Shown here piece by piece: positions 54,970 through 64,000 of a stretch of DNA of 64,000 nucleotides. The number at the start of each line of letters is the position of its first letter. The first letter of the stretch is position 1. The notes under the pieces were generated by a model, which saw nothing but the letters and a program-made list of their open reading frames with translations, was not told where the DNA came from and ran no database searches. A program made the position numbers and the translations under genes. This DNA comes from Algibacillus agarilyticus. Lineage in GTDB: Bacteria > Pseudomonadota > Gammaproteobacteria > Enterobacterales > Alteromonadaceae. The stretch spans positions 51,363-115,362 of the forward strand of contig NZ_QMED01000015.1 of assembly GCF_003286125.1 (NCBI RefSeq), read 5' to 3'.

Positions 54970-55338
54970 ATGATCCAAATGCAAACACAGTTAGACGTTG
55001 CTGATAACAGCGGCGCTCGACGCGTGCAATGTATTAAGGTCCTTGGTGGTTCGCACCGTCGCTACGCAGGCATCGGTGATATTATTAAAGTTGCAGTGAA
55101 GGAAGCAATTCCTCGCGGCAAAGTTAAGAAAGGTGATGTCCTAAACGCGGTAGTGGTGCGCACTAGAAAGGGCGTTCGTCGTCAGGATGGCTCAGCCATT
55201 CGTTTCGATGGAAACGCAGCTGTAATGTTAAATGCTAACTTACAGCCAATCGGCACTCGTATTTTCGGCCCTGTGACACGTGAACTTCGTAATGATAAGT
55301 TCATGAAAATTGTGTCTTTGGCTCCAGAAGTAATTTAA
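54970..55338 (+). CDS. rplN: 50S ribosomal protein L14
   Basis: uL14, 122 residues, at the subunit interface. The start is ATG 54970 with CGGAG upstream ([20 protein letters not shown]); an ATG at 54934 adds 12 unrelated residues. [20 protein letters not shown] is conserved. First gene of the spc operon. Confidence 0.98.
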   Translation: MIQMQTQLDVADNSGARRVQCIKVLGGSHRRYAGIGDIIKVAVKEAIPRGKVKKGDVLNAVVVRTRKGVRRQDGSAIRFDGNAAVMLNANLQPIGTRIFGPVTRELRNDKFMKIVSLAPEVI

Positions 55339-55350
55339 GGAGTATTGATA

Positions 55351-55662
55351 ATGGCAGCGAAAATTCGCAGTAACGATGAAATCATTGTTATCGCAGGTAA
55401 AGACAAAGGTAAAACTGGTAAAGTAACCAAAGTCTTACAAAACGATAAAATGATTGTAGAAGGTATAAACCTTGTAAAGAAACATGTGAAACCTAATCCA
55501 CAGCTTCAAGTTGAAGGTGGGATCAAGGAGCAAGAAGCAGCAATTCATGTTTCAAATGTAGCGATCTACAACGCGAAAGCGGGTAAAGCAGATCGTGTTG
55601 GTTTTCGAGTTGAAGACGGCAAAAAAGTTCGTTTCTTCAAATCGAGCAATGAATTGATCTAA
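55351..55662 (+). CDS. rplX: 50S ribosomal protein L24
   Basis: uL24, 103 residues, assembly initiator with a KOW motif ([20 protein letters not shown]). The ATG at 55351, after AAGGAG, is preferred to the TTG two codons earlier. [12 protein letters not shown] is conserved. Confidence 0.97.
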   Translation: MAAKIRSNDEIIVIAGKDKGKTGKVTKVLQNDKMIVEGINLVKKHVKPNPQLQVEGGIKEQEAAIHVSNVAIYNAKAGKADRVGFRVEDGKKVRFFKSSNELI

Positions 55663-55679
55663 GTAGTTGGAGATGTACG

Positions 55680-56219
55680 ATGGCGAAACTGCATGATTTA
55701 TACAAAGAGACTATTATAGCGCAGCTTACTAAAGAGTTTGGCTATAAGAGTGTCATGCAAGTCCCTCGGATTGAAAAAATCACTCTAAACATGGGTTTAG
55801 GTGAAGCAATCGCAGATAAGAAAGTTATTGAACACGCTGTTAGCGACATGACAGCAATTGCAGGTCAAAAGCCTGTTGTTACAGTAGCAAGAAAGTCTGT
55901 AGCTGGTTTTAAAATCCGTGAAGGCTACCCAATTGGTTGTAAAGTAACCCTGCGCGGCGAGCGTATGTGGGAATTCTTAGAGCGTTTAATCTCTATTGCA
56001 ATTCCACGTATCCGTGACTTCCGTGGTGTTAGTGCTAAGTCTTTTGACGGCCGCGGTAACTATAGCATGGGTGTACGCGAGCAAATTATCTTTCCAGAAA
56101 TCGATTATGACAAAGTAGATAAAGTACGTGGTATGGATATTACCATTACTACTTCTGCTGCGACTAACGATGAAGGACGTGCGTTGCTGGCTGCCTTTAA
56201 CTTCCCGTTCAAGAAATAG
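55680..56219 (+). CDS. rplE: 50S ribosomal protein L5
   Basis: uL5, 179 residues, part of the 5S rRNA particle. [37 protein letters not shown] and [19 protein letters not shown] are conserved. Confidence 0.98.
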   Translation: MAKLHDLYKETIIAQLTKEFGYKSVMQVPRIEKITLNMGLGEAIADKKVIEHAVSDMTAIAGQKPVVTVARKSVAGFKIREGYPIGCKVTLRGERMWEFLERLISIAIPRIRDFRGVSAKSFDGRGNYSMGVREQIIFPEIDYDKVDKVRGMDITITTSAATNDEGRALLAAFNFPFKK

Positions 56220-56229
56220 GTGTAGGGTT

Positions 56230-56535
56230 ATGGCTAAACAATCAATGAAAGCTCGCGACGTAAAACGCGCGAAATTAGTAGCAAAGTATGCTGAAAAGCG
56301 TGCGGCTCTTAAAGCTATCATCAGCGATGTTAACGCATCAGATGAAGACAAGTGGGACGCGGTTTTAAAACTTCAAACGTTACCACGTGATTCAAGTCCA
56401 TCACGTCAACGTAATCGTTGTAACGTGACTGGTCGTCCGCATGGTTATGTACGTAAATTTGGCATGAGCCGAATCAAAGTACGTGAAGCCTGTATGCGTG
56501 GCGAAATCCCTGGCCTTAGAAAGGCTAGTTGGTAA
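56230..56535 (+). CDS. rpsN: 30S ribosomal protein S14
   Basis: uS14, 101 residues, the long zinc-free type. The start is ATG 56230 ([16 protein letters not shown]). [20 protein letters not shown] and [20 protein letters not shown] identify it. Confidence 0.98.
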   Translation: MAKQSMKARDVKRAKLVAKYAEKRAALKAIISDVNASDEDKWDAVLKLQTLPRDSSPSRQRNRCNVTGRPHGYVRKFGMSRIKVREACMRGEIPGLRKASW

Positions 56536-56561
56536 TTGGCTGCAGACTGGAGTAACGAATT

Positions 56562-56954
56562 ATGAGCATGCAAGATCCTATCGCGGATATGTTCACCCGC
56601 GTCCGTAATGGACAGGCTGCACGAAAAGTTGCAGTAAAAATGCCTTCATCAAAAGTAAAAGTAGCAATTGCTGAATTACTTAAGAATGAAGGTTATATCA
56701 CTGATTATGTAGTATCTGGTGATGTAAAAAAAGAGTTGGAAGTAACACTTAAGTATTTCCAAGATAAAGAAGTAATAGATTCTATTCAACGTGTAAGCCG
56801 CCCAGGTCTACGTGTCTATAAAGGCCGCGCAGATTTACCTAAAGTATTAGGTGGTTTAGGTGTTGCTATCGTTTCTACTTCAAAAGGCATCATGACTGAC
56901 CGTGCAGCGCGTAAAGCGGGTATGGGCGGTGAGATCCTTGGTTACGTAGCATAA
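56562..56954 (+). CDS. rpsH: 30S ribosomal protein S8
   Basis: uS8, 130 residues, central-domain assembly protein; in E. coli it represses the spc operon. [15 protein letters not shown] at the N-terminus and [20 protein letters not shown] near the C-terminus are conserved. Confidence 0.98.
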   Translation: MSMQDPIADMFTRVRNGQAARKVAVKMPSSKVKVAIAELLKNEGYITDYVVSGDVKKELEVTLKYFQDKEVIDSIQRVSRPGLRVYKGRADLPKVLGGLGVAIVSTSKGIMTDRAARKAGMGGEILGYVA

Positions 56955-56966
56955 GGAGTATATAGA

Positions 56967-57500
56967 ATGTCTCGTGTAGCAAAAGCTCCTGTCGCTATCC
57001 CTGCCGGTGTTGATGTTTCAATCAACGGTCAGGACGTAACGATTAAAGGTTCAGTTGGAACACTTTCAGTTCAGCTTAATGAAGCTGTAGAGTTAGTACA
57101 AAATGACAATGAGTTATTAGCACAACCTCGTGAAGGTTTTGCTGGTGCTTGGGCTCAAGCTGGTACTGCTCGTGCATTAGTAAACAATATGATTACTGGT
57201 GTAAGCAAAGGCTTCGAGCGTAAATTACAGTTAGTTGGTGTCGGTTACCGTGCAGCAGCTAAAGGTGAAACGTTGAATCTTTCATTAGGTTTCTCTCATC
57301 CAGTTGAATTCGCAGTACCTGCCGGTATTACGATTGAAACGCCAACTCAAACTGAGGTTTTAGTTAAAGGCGCAGACAAGCAATTGGTTGGTCAAGTAGC
57401 GGCAAACATTCGTGGCTATCGTCCACCTGAACCTTATAAAGGTAAAGGCGTTCGTTATGCTGATGAACATGTTCGTCGTAAAGAAGCTAAGAAGAAGTAG
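56967..57500 (+). CDS. rplF: 50S ribosomal protein L6
   Basis: uL6, 177 residues, near the factor-binding site. [40 protein letters not shown] and [14 protein letters not shown] are conserved. Confidence 0.98.
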   Translation: MSRVAKAPVAIPAGVDVSINGQDVTIKGSVGTLSVQLNEAVELVQNDNELLAQPREGFAGAWAQAGTARALVNNMITGVSKGFERKLQLVGVGYRAAAKGETLNLSLGFSHPVEFAVPAGITIETPTQTEVLVKGADKQLVGQVAANIRGYRPPEPYKGKGVRYADEHVRRKEAKKK

Positions 57501-57509
57501 GGTAATACG

Positions 57510-57863
57510 ATGGATAAAAAAGCATCTCGTTTACGTCGCGCTACTGCGTCACGTAAAAAAATTAGCGAGTTAGGTGCAAACCGTTTAGTTGTTCACCGTA
57601 CTCCGCGTCATATTTATGCTCAGTTGATCGCTCCTAACGGAAGCGAAGTTATTGCATCTGCATCAACTGTAGAAAAATCAATCCGTGAAAGTATCTCTGG
57701 TACTGGTAACGTTGACGCAGCTAAATTAATTGGCAAAACAATTGCAGAACGAGCTATCGAAAAAGGCATCCAAGCTGTTGCCTTTGATCGTAGCGGTTTC
57801 AAGTATCACGGTCGTGTTCAAGCATTAGCTGACGCTGCTCGTGAAGCTGGACTTCAGTTCTAG
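57510..57863 (+). CDS. rplR: 50S ribosomal protein L18
   Basis: uL18, 117 residues, binds 5S rRNA with L5. [20 protein letters not shown] and [20 protein letters not shown] are typical. Confidence 0.98.
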   Translation: MDKKASRLRRATASRKKISELGANRLVVHRTPRHIYAQLIAPNGSEVIASASTVEKSIRESISGTGNVDAAKLIGKTIAERAIEKGIQAVAFDRSGFKYHGRVQALADAAREAGLQF

Positions 57864-57872
57864 GAGTGGATA

Positions 57873-58373
57873 ATGGCTAATACAGAACAAAAGCAAGGCG
57901 AATTGTTTGAAAAAATGATCGCTGTCAACCGTGTATCGAAGGTTGTAAAAGGTGGCCGTATCTTCAGCTTCACAGCATTGACTGTAGTTGGTGATGGTAA
58001 TGGTCGTGTAGGTTTTGGTTACGGTAAAGCTCGTGAAGTTCCAGCTGCTATTCAAAAAGCAATGGAAAAAGCTCGTCGTAACATGGTTACTGTTGAACTT
58101 AAAGGCAATACGTTGCAACACCCTATTAAAGGGCGTCATTCAGGTTCAAAAGTTTACATGCAACCCGCATCTGAAGGTACTGGTATCATTGCCGGTGGTG
58201 CAATGCGTGCAGTACTTGAAGTAGCTGGTGTACAGAACGTACTATCTAAGTGTTATGGTTCAACAAACCCAATCAACGTAGTTCGTGCAACTATTGGTGC
58301 TTTAGTAGATATGAAATCTCCTAAGCAAGTTGCTAACAAACGTGGTTTGGCTGTTGAAGAAATTCTGGGGTAA
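57873..58373 (+). CDS. rpsE: 30S ribosomal protein S5
   Basis: uS5, 166 residues, important for decoding accuracy. [40 protein letters not shown] and [19 protein letters not shown] are conserved. Confidence 0.98.
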   Translation: MANTEQKQGELFEKMIAVNRVSKVVKGGRIFSFTALTVVGDGNGRVGFGYGKAREVPAAIQKAMEKARRNMVTVELKGNTLQHPIKGRHSGSKVYMQPASEGTGIIAGGAMRAVLEVAGVQNVLSKCYGSTNPINVVRATIGALVDMKSPKQVANKRGLAVEEILG

Positions 58374-58379
58374 GACGAC

Positions 58380-58556
58380 ATGGCAACTTTAAAAGTAACT
58401 CAAGTTAAAAGTTCAATAGGTCGTTTGCCTAAGCATAAAGCATCGCTTAAAGGTTTAGGTTTACGTCGTATTAATCACACTGTTGAAGTAGAAGATACTC
58501 CTTCTGTTCGCGGTATGATTAATAAAGTTTATTACATGGTTAAGGTGGAGGGTTAA
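58380..58556 (+). CDS. rpmD: 50S ribosomal protein L30
   Basis: uL30, 58 residues: it begins [20 protein letters not shown] and continues through [20 protein letters not shown] to YYMVKVEG. It has the short bacterial form and the expected place between rpsE and rplO. Confidence 0.97.
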   Translation: MATLKVTQVKSSIGRLPKHKASLKGLGLRRINHTVEVEDTPSVRGMINKVYYMVKVEG

Positions 58557-58558
58557 TA

Positions 58559-58993
58559 ATGTTCCTTAATACTCTTAGCCCCGCTGCTGGTTCAAAACCA
58601 GGTAAAAAGCGTGTAGGTCGTGGTATCGGTTCTGGTTTAGGTAAAACTGGTGGTCGTGGTCATAAAGGCCAAAAATCACGCTCAGGCGGCAAGGTTCGTG
58701 CAGGTTTTGAAGGCGGTCAAATGCCACTTCAACAACGTTTGCCTAAATTTGGTTTTACATCACGCAAATCTTTATTTGCTGCTGAAGTAACATTAAATGA
58801 AATCGCAAAAGTTGAAGGTGATGTTGTTGAATTAGCAACATTAAAAGCTGCCGGCTTAGTAAAGAAAAGTGTTAAAAGCGTAAAAGTTGTTAAATCGGGC
58901 GAAATTACCCGTGCAGTAACTATCAAAGGCATCGGCGCAACTAAAGGCGCGCGTGAAGCTGTTGAAGCTGCCGGCGGTAAAATCGAGGAATAA
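58559..58993 (+). CDS. rplO: 50S ribosomal protein L15
   Basis: uL15, 144 residues. [38 protein letters not shown] and [17 protein letters not shown] are conserved. The second residue is Phe where relatives usually have Arg or a similar residue. It lies two bases after rpmD. Confidence 0.97.
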   Translation: MFLNTLSPAAGSKPGKKRVGRGIGSGLGKTGGRGHKGQKSRSGGKVRAGFEGGQMPLQQRLPKFGFTSRKSLFAAEVTLNEIAKVEGDVVELATLKAAGLVKKSVKSVKVVKSGEITRAVTIKGIGATKGAREAVEAAGGKIEE

Positions 58994-59000
58994 TTGACCC

Positions 59001-60329
59001 ATGGCTAAACCTGGACTGGAATTTAACAGTACTCAAGGTGGCACATCTGAATTAGTACAGCGATTAATGTTCTTATTTGGTGCATTGATCGTTTTTAGAG
59101 CTGGTTCATATGTCCCAATACCTGGTATTGATACTGTAGTATTAGCAGAGTTATTTGAGCAACAGAAAGGCACAATCATAGAGATGTTTAACATGTTCTC
59201 TGGTGGTGCTCTTGAGCGAGCTTCTGTAATGGCACTCGGCATAATGCCTTATATTTCTGCATCGATTATTGTGCAGTTAATGACTCATGTACATCCAACC
59301 TTATCTGAATTGAAAAAAGAAGGTGAGGCAGGTCGTCGCAAAATTAGTCAATACACGCGTTATGGCACATTATTATTAGCAATATTCCAGTCCTTCAGTA
59401 TTGCAACAAGCTTACCTAATATGGTGAGTGGTTTAGTAATAAATCCAGGTTTTGGATTTTATTTTACAGCTGTTGTAAGTTTGGTTACTGGTACCATGTT
59501 TTTAATGTGGTTAGGTGAGCAAATAACTGAACGTGGGATAGGCAATGGTATATCAATGCTTATTTTCGCGGGTATTGTGGCAGGATTGCCAACTGCAATT
59601 GGTCAAACGGCTGAGCAAGCACGACAAGGTGAAATACACTTGTTATTGTTACTGCTTATTGCTGTTATCGTTGCAGCGGTAACGTACTTTGTTGTTTTTG
59701 TTGAACGTGGTCAACGACGTATCGTTGTTAATTACGCTAAACGACAACAAGGTCGTAAAGTATTTGCAGCGCAAAGCACACATTTACCCTTAAAAGTAAA
59801 TATGGCAGGTGTTATACCACCTATCTTTGCATCGAGCATTATATTGTTTCCTGGTACATTAGCGAGCTGGTTTGGTCAAGGTGAAGGCGCTGTTGCAGAA
59901 GTTCTACAGCAAGTGTCATTAGTTTTATCACCTGGTCAACCGTTATACATGATGTTATATGCAGCAGCTATTATATTCTTTTGTTTCTTCTACACCGCGT
60001 TGGTATTTAACCCTCGCGAAACAGCAGAAAATTTAAAGAAATCTGGTGCATTTATTCCTGGTTATCGTCCGGGTGAGCAAACATCACGTTATATTGATAA
60101 AGTAATGACTCGTCTAACTTTAGCCGGCGCATTATATATAACGTTTATATGCTTAGTACCCGAATTCATGATGGTCGCGTGGAATGTGCAGTTTTACTTT
60201 GGTGGAACTTCACTATTGATCATTGTTGTTGTCATAATGGACTTTATGGCTCAAGTACAGACTCATTTGATGTCGAGTCAGTATGAGTCTGTCCTAAAAA
60301 AAGCTAACTTAAAAGGCGCTGGTCGCTAA
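59001..60329 (+). CDS. secY: protein translocase subunit SecY
   Basis: Channel subunit of SecYEG, 442 residues and ten membrane helices. [32 protein letters not shown] (plug region), [29 protein letters not shown]-like [15 protein letters not shown] and [20 protein letters not shown] are family landmarks. Located in spc after rplO, as usual. Confidence 0.98.
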   Translation: MAKPGLEFNSTQGGTSELVQRLMFLFGALIVFRAGSYVPIPGIDTVVLAELFEQQKGTIIEMFNMFSGGALERASVMALGIMPYISASIIVQLMTHVHPTLSELKKEGEAGRRKISQYTRYGTLLLAIFQSFSIATSLPNMVSGLVINPGFGFYFTAVVSLVTGTMFLMWLGEQITERGIGNGISMLIFAGIVAGLPTAIGQTAEQARQGEIHLLLLLLIAVIVAAVTYFVVFVERGQRRIVVNYAKRQQGRKVFAAQSTHLPLKVNMAGVIPPIFASSIILFPGTLASWFGQGEGAVAEVLQQVSLVLSPGQPLYMMLYAAAIIFFCFFYTALVFNPRETAENLKKSGAFIPGYRPGEQTSRYIDKVMTRLTLAGALYITFICLVPEFMMVAWNVQFYFGGTSLLIIVVVIMDFMAQVQTHLMSSQYESVLKKANLKGAGR

Positions 60330-60359
60330 TACGTAGCTATATATAACGGAGACTTTAAA

Positions 60360-60476
60360 ATGAAAGTTCGTGCATCTGTAAAGACTATTTGCCGTAACTG
60401 CAAAGTCATCAAAAGACACGGTGTTGTTCGTGTGATCTGTTCATCAGATCCAAAACATAAACAACGTCAAGGTTAA
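60360..60476 (+). CDS. rpmJ: 50S ribosomal protein L36
   Basis: bL36, 38 residues: [20 protein letters not shown] and [18 protein letters not shown]. It keeps the zinc ligands Cys11, Cys14, Cys27 and His33, so it is the C+ form. Last gene of the spc operon, with GGAG upstream. Confidence 0.97.
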   Translation: MKVRASVKTICRNCKVIKRHGVVRVICSSDPKHKQRQG

Positions 60477-60487
60477 TTTCGATATTT

Positions 60488-60519
60488 AAGTTGTAATTAT
60501 TTAATGATAATTACAACTT
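60488..60519. terminator. AT-rich hairpin after rpmJ
   Basis: AAGTTGTAATTAT, a six-base loop, ATAATTACAACTT: a perfect 13-bp stem 12 bp past rpmJ. There is no T tract on the plus strand, so it is at best a weak spc terminator. Confidence 0.45.
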
Positions 60520-60523
60520 ATAT

Positions 60524-60552
60524 TTGAAATTATGAATCGGTTCGAGTATCCT
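60524..60552 (+). promoter_or_regulatory. promoter of the alpha operon
   Basis: TTGAAA (60524-60529), 17 bp, TATCCT (60547-60552), then the GC-rich CACGGGC. The short leader CACGGGCTTTTCGCGCCG could hold an S4-binding structure, but I cannot show that. Confidence 0.55.
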
Positions 60553-60605
60553 CACGGGCTTTTCGCGCCGAAGAAATTTAATTTTATTTATTTAGGAGTG
60601 GCATA

Positions 60606-60962
60606 GTGGCCCGTATCGCTGGCATTAACATTCCTCTACACAAGCACGCTGTTATTGGTTTAACAGCTATCTATGGTATCGGTAAGACTCGCTCACAAGC
60701 TATTTGTGCAGCAGCAGGTATCGCTGAGACAGTTAAGATCAAAGATCTTGATGAAGCTCAACTAGATTTGCTTCGTGAAGAGGTCGGCAAATTCACCGTT
60801 GAAGGTGATTTACGTCGTGAAATCTCAATGAACATTAAACGTCTGATGGATCTCGGTTGTTTCCGTGGAATTCGTCACCGTCGCAGCTTGCCTGTTCGCG
60901 GTCAACGTACGAAGACTAACGCTAGAACGCGTAAAGGTCCTCGTAAGCCTATTAAGAAGTAG
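60606..60962 (+). CDS. rpsM: 30S ribosomal protein S13
   Basis: uS13, 118 residues, 30S head. The start is GTG after [49 protein letters not shown] and [12 protein letters not shown] are conserved. First gene of the alpha operon. Confidence 0.98.
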   Translation: MARIAGINIPLHKHAVIGLTAIYGIGKTRSQAICAAAGIAETVKIKDLDEAQLDLLREEVGKFTVEGDLRREISMNIKRLMDLGCFRGIRHRRSLPVRGQRTKTNARTRKGPRKPIKK

Positions 60963-60974
60963 GAGAAGTGAATA

Positions 60975-61367
60975 ATGGCTAAAGCTCCAGTTCGTAGCAC
61001 GCGTAAACGTGCCAAAAGACAAGTTGCAGATGGTATGGCTCATATCCATGCTTCTTTTAACAATACAATTGTAACAATTACAGACCGTCAAGGTAATGCA
61101 TTATCTTGGGCTACCGCTGGTGGTTCAGGTTTCCGTGGTTCTCGTAAATCAACTCCATTCGCTGCGCAGGTTGCTGCTGAGCGTGCTGGTGTTGCTGCAC
61201 AAGAGTACGGTTTGAAAAACCTTGAAGTTTTTGTTAATGGTCCAGGTCCAGGTCGCGAATCAGCGATCCGTGCATTAAATGCAACAGGCTTTAAGATCAC
61301 TAACATTACGGATGTGACGCCGATACCTCATAATGGTTGTCGTCCTCCTAAGAAACGTCGCGTTTAA
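60975..61367 (+). CDS. rpsK: 30S ribosomal protein S11
   Basis: uS11, 130 residues, platform of 30[35 protein letters not shown] and the basic end [16 protein letters not shown] are invariant. Confidence 0.98.
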   Translation: MAKAPVRSTRKRAKRQVADGMAHIHASFNNTIVTITDRQGNALSWATAGGSGFRGSRKSTPFAAQVAAERAGVAAQEYGLKNLEVFVNGPGPGRESAIRALNATGFKITNITDVTPIPHNGCRPPKKRRV

Positions 61368-61395
61368 TTTGTTCCTCTGATACTGGAGAAAGAAG

Positions 61396-62016
61396 ATGGC
61401 AAGATATTTAGGGCCAAAGCTTAAGCTCAGTCGTCGTGAAGGAACAGATTTGTTCTTGAAAAGCGGCGTTCGAGCTATAGATTCAAAATGTAATTTAGAA
61501 ACAGCACCTGGTCAACATGGTGCACGTCGTGGTCGTTTATCTGACTACGGTTTACAGTTACGTGAAAAGCAAAAAGTACGTCGTATATACGGTGTATTAG
61601 AAAAGCAATTCCGCAACTATTATAAAGAAGCAGCTCGTTTACAAGGTAATACAGGTGAAAACCTTCTTACTTTGTTAGAAACTCGTTTAGATAACGTTGT
61701 TTATCGTATGGGTTATGCTTCTACTCGTGCAGAAGCTCGTCAGCTAGTTAGTCATAAAGCAATTGTTGTTAATGGCCAAGTAGTAAACATTCCATCTTAT
61801 GTCGTTAAGGCAGAAGATGCAGTTTCTATTCGTGAAAAAGCGAAGAAACAAGCACGTATCCAATCAGCTTTAGAAGTTGCAGCGCAACGTGAAAAGCCGA
61901 CATGGGTTGAAGTTGATGCAGATAAGAAAGAAGGCTCATTTAAGCGTCTTCCTGAGCGTAGCGATTTATCTGCAGATATTAATGAACAGCTAATCGTAGA
62001 GCTATACTCTAAGTAA
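61396..62016 (+). CDS. rpsD: 30S ribosomal protein S4
   Basis: uS4, 206 residues, primary 16S binder and, in E. coli, repressor of the alpha operon. [40 protein letters not shown] and [20 protein letters not shown] (S4 RNA-binding fold) are present. Confidence 0.98.
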   Translation: MARYLGPKLKLSRREGTDLFLKSGVRAIDSKCNLETAPGQHGARRGRLSDYGLQLREKQKVRRIYGVLEKQFRNYYKEAARLQGNTGENLLTLLETRLDNVVYRMGYASTRAEARQLVSHKAIVVNGQVVNIPSYVVKAEDAVSIREKAKKQARIQSALEVAAQREKPTWVEVDADKKEGSFKRLPERSDLSADINEQLIVELYSK

Positions 62017-62040
62017 GCGTAAATTAACAGAGAGGAAACG

Positions 62041-63030
62041 ATGCAGGGTTCTGTTACTGAGTTCCTTAAACCAAGAATGGTTGATATTGAATCTCTTGGT
62101 CCATATCGTGCAAAAGTTACACTTGAGCCGATGGAACGCGGCTTTGGTCATACGTTAGGAAATGCGCTTCGTCGTATATTACTTTCGTCTATGCCTGGTG
62201 TAGCTGTTACTGAAGTGGAAATTGACGGCGTTCTTCATGAATACAGTAGTAAAGAAGGTATTCAAGAAGACGTAATCGAAATTTTACTTAACTTAAAAGG
62301 TCTCGCCGTTGTTTTAGAAAACAAAGACGAAGCAATGCTAACGTTAAGTAAAAAAGGTGCTGGCCCTGTTACTGCAGCGGACATCACTCATGATGGTGAT
62401 GTGGAAATTAAAAATCCAGAGCACGTTATTTGTACTTTAACTGCAGATGCTGAAATTAGCATGCGTATTAAAGTCGAACGAGGCCGCGGTTATGTTCCTG
62501 CTTCAGTTCGTCGTTCCTCTGAAGAAGATGATCGTCCTATTGGTCGTTTACTTGTAGATGCATCATTCAGCCCAGTTGAACGCATCTCGTATAATGTCGA
62601 TTCTGCTCGAGTTGAGCAGCGCACTGATTTAGATAAATTAGTTATCGACATGGAAACAAATGGTACTATCGACCCTGAAGAAGCTATTCGTCGCTCTGCG
62701 ACAATATTAGCCGAACAGTTAGATGCATTTGTTGAGTTACGTGATGTATCTGAACCGGAACAGAAAGAAGAAAAACCTGAGTTTGATCCAATTCTGTTAC
62801 GCCCGGTTGATGATCTCGAACTGACTGTTCGTTCAGCAAACTGTTTGAAAGCAGAGCAAGTACAATACATTGGTGATTTAGTTCAACGTACTGAAGTTGA
62901 ATTACTTAAAACACCAAATCTCGGTAAGAAATCACTTACTGAGATTAAAGATGTACTCGCTTCACGCGGTTTGTCATTAGGTATGCGATTAGAAAATTGG
63001 CCTCCAGCCAGCATCGCAGAAAAAGATTAA
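62041..63030 (+). CDS. rpoA: DNA-directed RNA polymerase subunit alpha
   Basis: 329 residues, the assembly platform of RNA polymerase. The N-terminal domain has [20 protein letters not shown]. The C-terminal domain ([40 protein letters not shown]) contacts UP elements and activators. Full length, in its usual place before rplQ. Confidence 0.98.
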   Translation: MQGSVTEFLKPRMVDIESLGPYRAKVTLEPMERGFGHTLGNALRRILLSSMPGVAVTEVEIDGVLHEYSSKEGIQEDVIEILLNLKGLAVVLENKDEAMLTLSKKGAGPVTAADITHDGDVEIKNPEHVICTLTADAEISMRIKVERGRGYVPASVRRSSEEDDRPIGRLLVDASFSPVERISYNVDSARVEQRTDLDKLVIDMETNGTIDPEEAIRRSATILAEQLDAFVELRDVSEPEQKEEKPEFDPILLRPVDDLELTVRSANCLKAEQVQYIGDLVQRTEVELLKTPNLGKKSLTEIKDVLASRGLSLGMRLENWPPASIAEKD

Positions 63031-63066
63031 TCTTCGTCCCTGAAATAGTGGTAGAAGGAAAGCAAT

Positions 63067-63465
63067 ATGCGTCATCGTAATAGTGGCCGTCAGCTCAATA
63101 GAAACAGTAGTCATCGTCAAGCAATGTTCCGCAACATGGCTAGCTCTTTAGTTAAGCATGAAGTGATTAAAACTACATTGCCAAAAGCGAAAGAACTACG
63201 TCGTGTTATCGAACCGTTGATTACATTGGCTAAAAGTGACAGCGTAGCAAATCGCCGTTTAGCATTTGCACGTACACAAGATAAAGAAGTTGTAGGTAAA
63301 TTATTCTCAGACCTTGGTCCTCGTTACCAAGAACGTCCTGGTGGATATACTCGCATCTTAAAGTGCGGTTTCCGTGCTGGTGACAACGCTCCAATGGCAT
63401 ACGTTGAGCTTGTTGATCGTCCTCAAGTAGAAGACGAAAGCATTGAAGAAGCAGTAGAAGAATAA
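63067..63465 (+). CDS. rplQ: 50S ribosomal protein L17
   Basis: bL17, 132 residues. [40 protein letters not shown] and [20 protein letters not shown] are conserved. The acidic tail [11 protein letters not shown] is normal. Last gene of the alpha operon. Confidence 0.98.
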   Translation: MRHRNSGRQLNRNSSHRQAMFRNMASSLVKHEVIKTTLPKAKELRRVIEPLITLAKSDSVANRRLAFARTQDKEVVGKLFSDLGPRYQERPGGYTRILKCGFRAGDNAPMAYVELVDRPQVEDESIEEAVEE

Positions 63466-63490
63466 AAAAAGGGCCTAAGGGCCCTTTTTT
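63464..63490 (+). terminator. Rho-independent terminator of the alpha operon
   Basis: AAAAAAAGGGCC, loop TAAG, GGCCCTTTTTT, overlapping the rplQ stop codon region. Confidence 0.88.
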
Positions 63491-63517
63491 ATTTCCCCAC
63501 ATAAATTTTAATATCCC

Positions 63518-63669
63518 AAATACCCAAATACCCAAATACCCAAATACCCAAATACCCAAATACCCAAATACCCAAATACCCAAATACCCAAATACCCAAA
63601 TACCCAAATACCCAAATACCCAAATACCCAAATACCCAAATACCCAAATACCCAAATACCCAAATACCT
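63518..63669. repeat. 8-bp tandem array, about 19 copies
   Basis: AAATACCC repeated head to tail for 152 bp (19 units, the last ending AAATACCT), all otherwise identical. It lies in the non-coding 535 bp between the rplQ terminator and the window end. Such homogeneous short arrays are prone to copy-number change. The open frame it creates on the minus strand (GIWVFGYL repeats) is an artefact. From 63670 to about 63950 the sequence is AT-rich with nothing recognisable. Confidence 0.92.
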
Positions 63670-63957
63670 AAAGTATATTTTCAAAACAATTTTGCGTTTA
63701 AGATTTTGATAACTTCTAATCTTATTAAATTTTATTTTTAGATAATCTAATGATCACTACTGTGGAATTTTTATTAAATAGTAAATTAATTAATGTAAAT
63801 GGTTAAATATATCGAACTAAGCTTATTTGTATGGTTTGTTAAAATAACAAAATACATTGCTAATCGTATGTTTGCTGTAGATTTGGTGTAATTAAAAGCA
63901 TCAAGAGGACGTTATTTAATCAATGTAAAAAAAGATTAATTTAATTTAAAAAGAGTG

Positions 63958-63985
63958 TTGACGGGTGAGATTAAATCCCTATAAT
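63958..63985 (+). promoter_or_regulatory. strong promoter at the right edge, rRNA/tRNA-operon style
   Basis: TTGACG (63958-63963), 16 bp, TATAAT (63980-63985), then GCGCCCCCAC. The A/T-rich stretch AAAAAAAGATTAATTTAATT just upstream looks like an UP element. A near-consensus core with a GC discriminator and UP element is typical of rRNA operons, which may begin just beyond the window. Confidence 0.7.
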
Positions 63986-64000
63986 GCGCCCCCACAGACA

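Noticed and set aside
63230-63655. Minus-strand open frame of 141 codons with GIWVFGYL repeats
   Set aside because: It is produced by the 8-bp tandem array and by antisense of rplQ; the repeat unit without stops creates a spurious periodic peptide.
63518-63669. Possible CRISPR array
   Set aside because: The units are 8 bp, contiguous and without spacers, so this is a simple tandem repeat.

Overview
The window is chromosomal DNA (AT-rich, roughly 40% GC by eye) from a marine gammaproteobacterium of the Alteromonadales type, perhaps near Alteromonadaceae such as Catenovulum. That placement is an inference. It rests on the S10-spc-alpha ribosomal block, the orn/tRNA-Gly/rsgA-psd neighbourhood, MotX of a sodium-driven polar flagellum, a GlyGly-CTERM exoprotease, and dispersed TATACCCAAGT-type palindromes and MITE-like repeats.

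Layout. 1-1.7 kb: a sugar-type MFS transporter cut by the window edge, then a Tat-leader gluconate 2-dehydrogenase subunit-3-like protein. 1.8-7.4 kb (minus): a signalling cluster with a PAS-GGDEF-EAL protein split by a one-base slip in an A8 run, a CheB-CheR-PAS fusion split by six copies of a 7-bp repeat, and a PAS protein with a degenerate GGDEF domain. 7.7-8.1 kb: RNase P RNA with its promoter. 8.2-15.3 kb: a probable ECF sigma-factor regulon. It holds the sigma factor (C-terminus shortened, apparently by a 2-bp loss), its anti-sigma factor, a lipoprotein, a divergent subtilase with an in-frame amber codon near its end, a ThuA-like protein, and a secreted acidic repeat protein followed by an outer-membrane barrel. 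Three promoters share GGGAAT-N16/17-CGT: divergent ones for sigma and subtilase, and one for the acidic protein.

15.5-31 kb: argJ, a metallo-beta-lactamase-fold (ODP-like) protein paired with a soluble chemoreceptor-tip protein, fre, small membrane proteins, a metzincin protease, an M13 peptidase, proBA, a small HTH protein and yceH. 31-37 kb: a three-gene RND efflux operon. 37-49 kb: a cupin, a pseudo-receiver/TPR protein, motX, an S41 peptidase, tRNA-Gly, orn, rsgA, psd, an EamA transporter, a glycerophosphodiesterase, a beta-carbonic anhydrase and a GAF/GspE-type ATPase. 49.5-63.5 kb: rpsJ through rplQ, intact and in canonical order, including secY and rpoA. The window ends with an 8-bp tandem array (19 copies) and a strong rRNA-style promoter pointing out of the right edge.

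Two interspersed repeat families are visible: a ~212-228 bp element with imperfect ~27-bp terminal inverted repeats (four copies, one internally deleted) and a ~190 bp element with AATACCAAT-type ends (one full copy, one end fragment). The most notable observations are the shared ECF promoter set around an uncharacterised secreted acidic protein and barrel, and the clustering of four gene-breaking lesions between 3.7 and 11.6 kb, two of them in simple repeats within c-di-GMP/chemotaxis-type genes, while the rest of the window looks intact.
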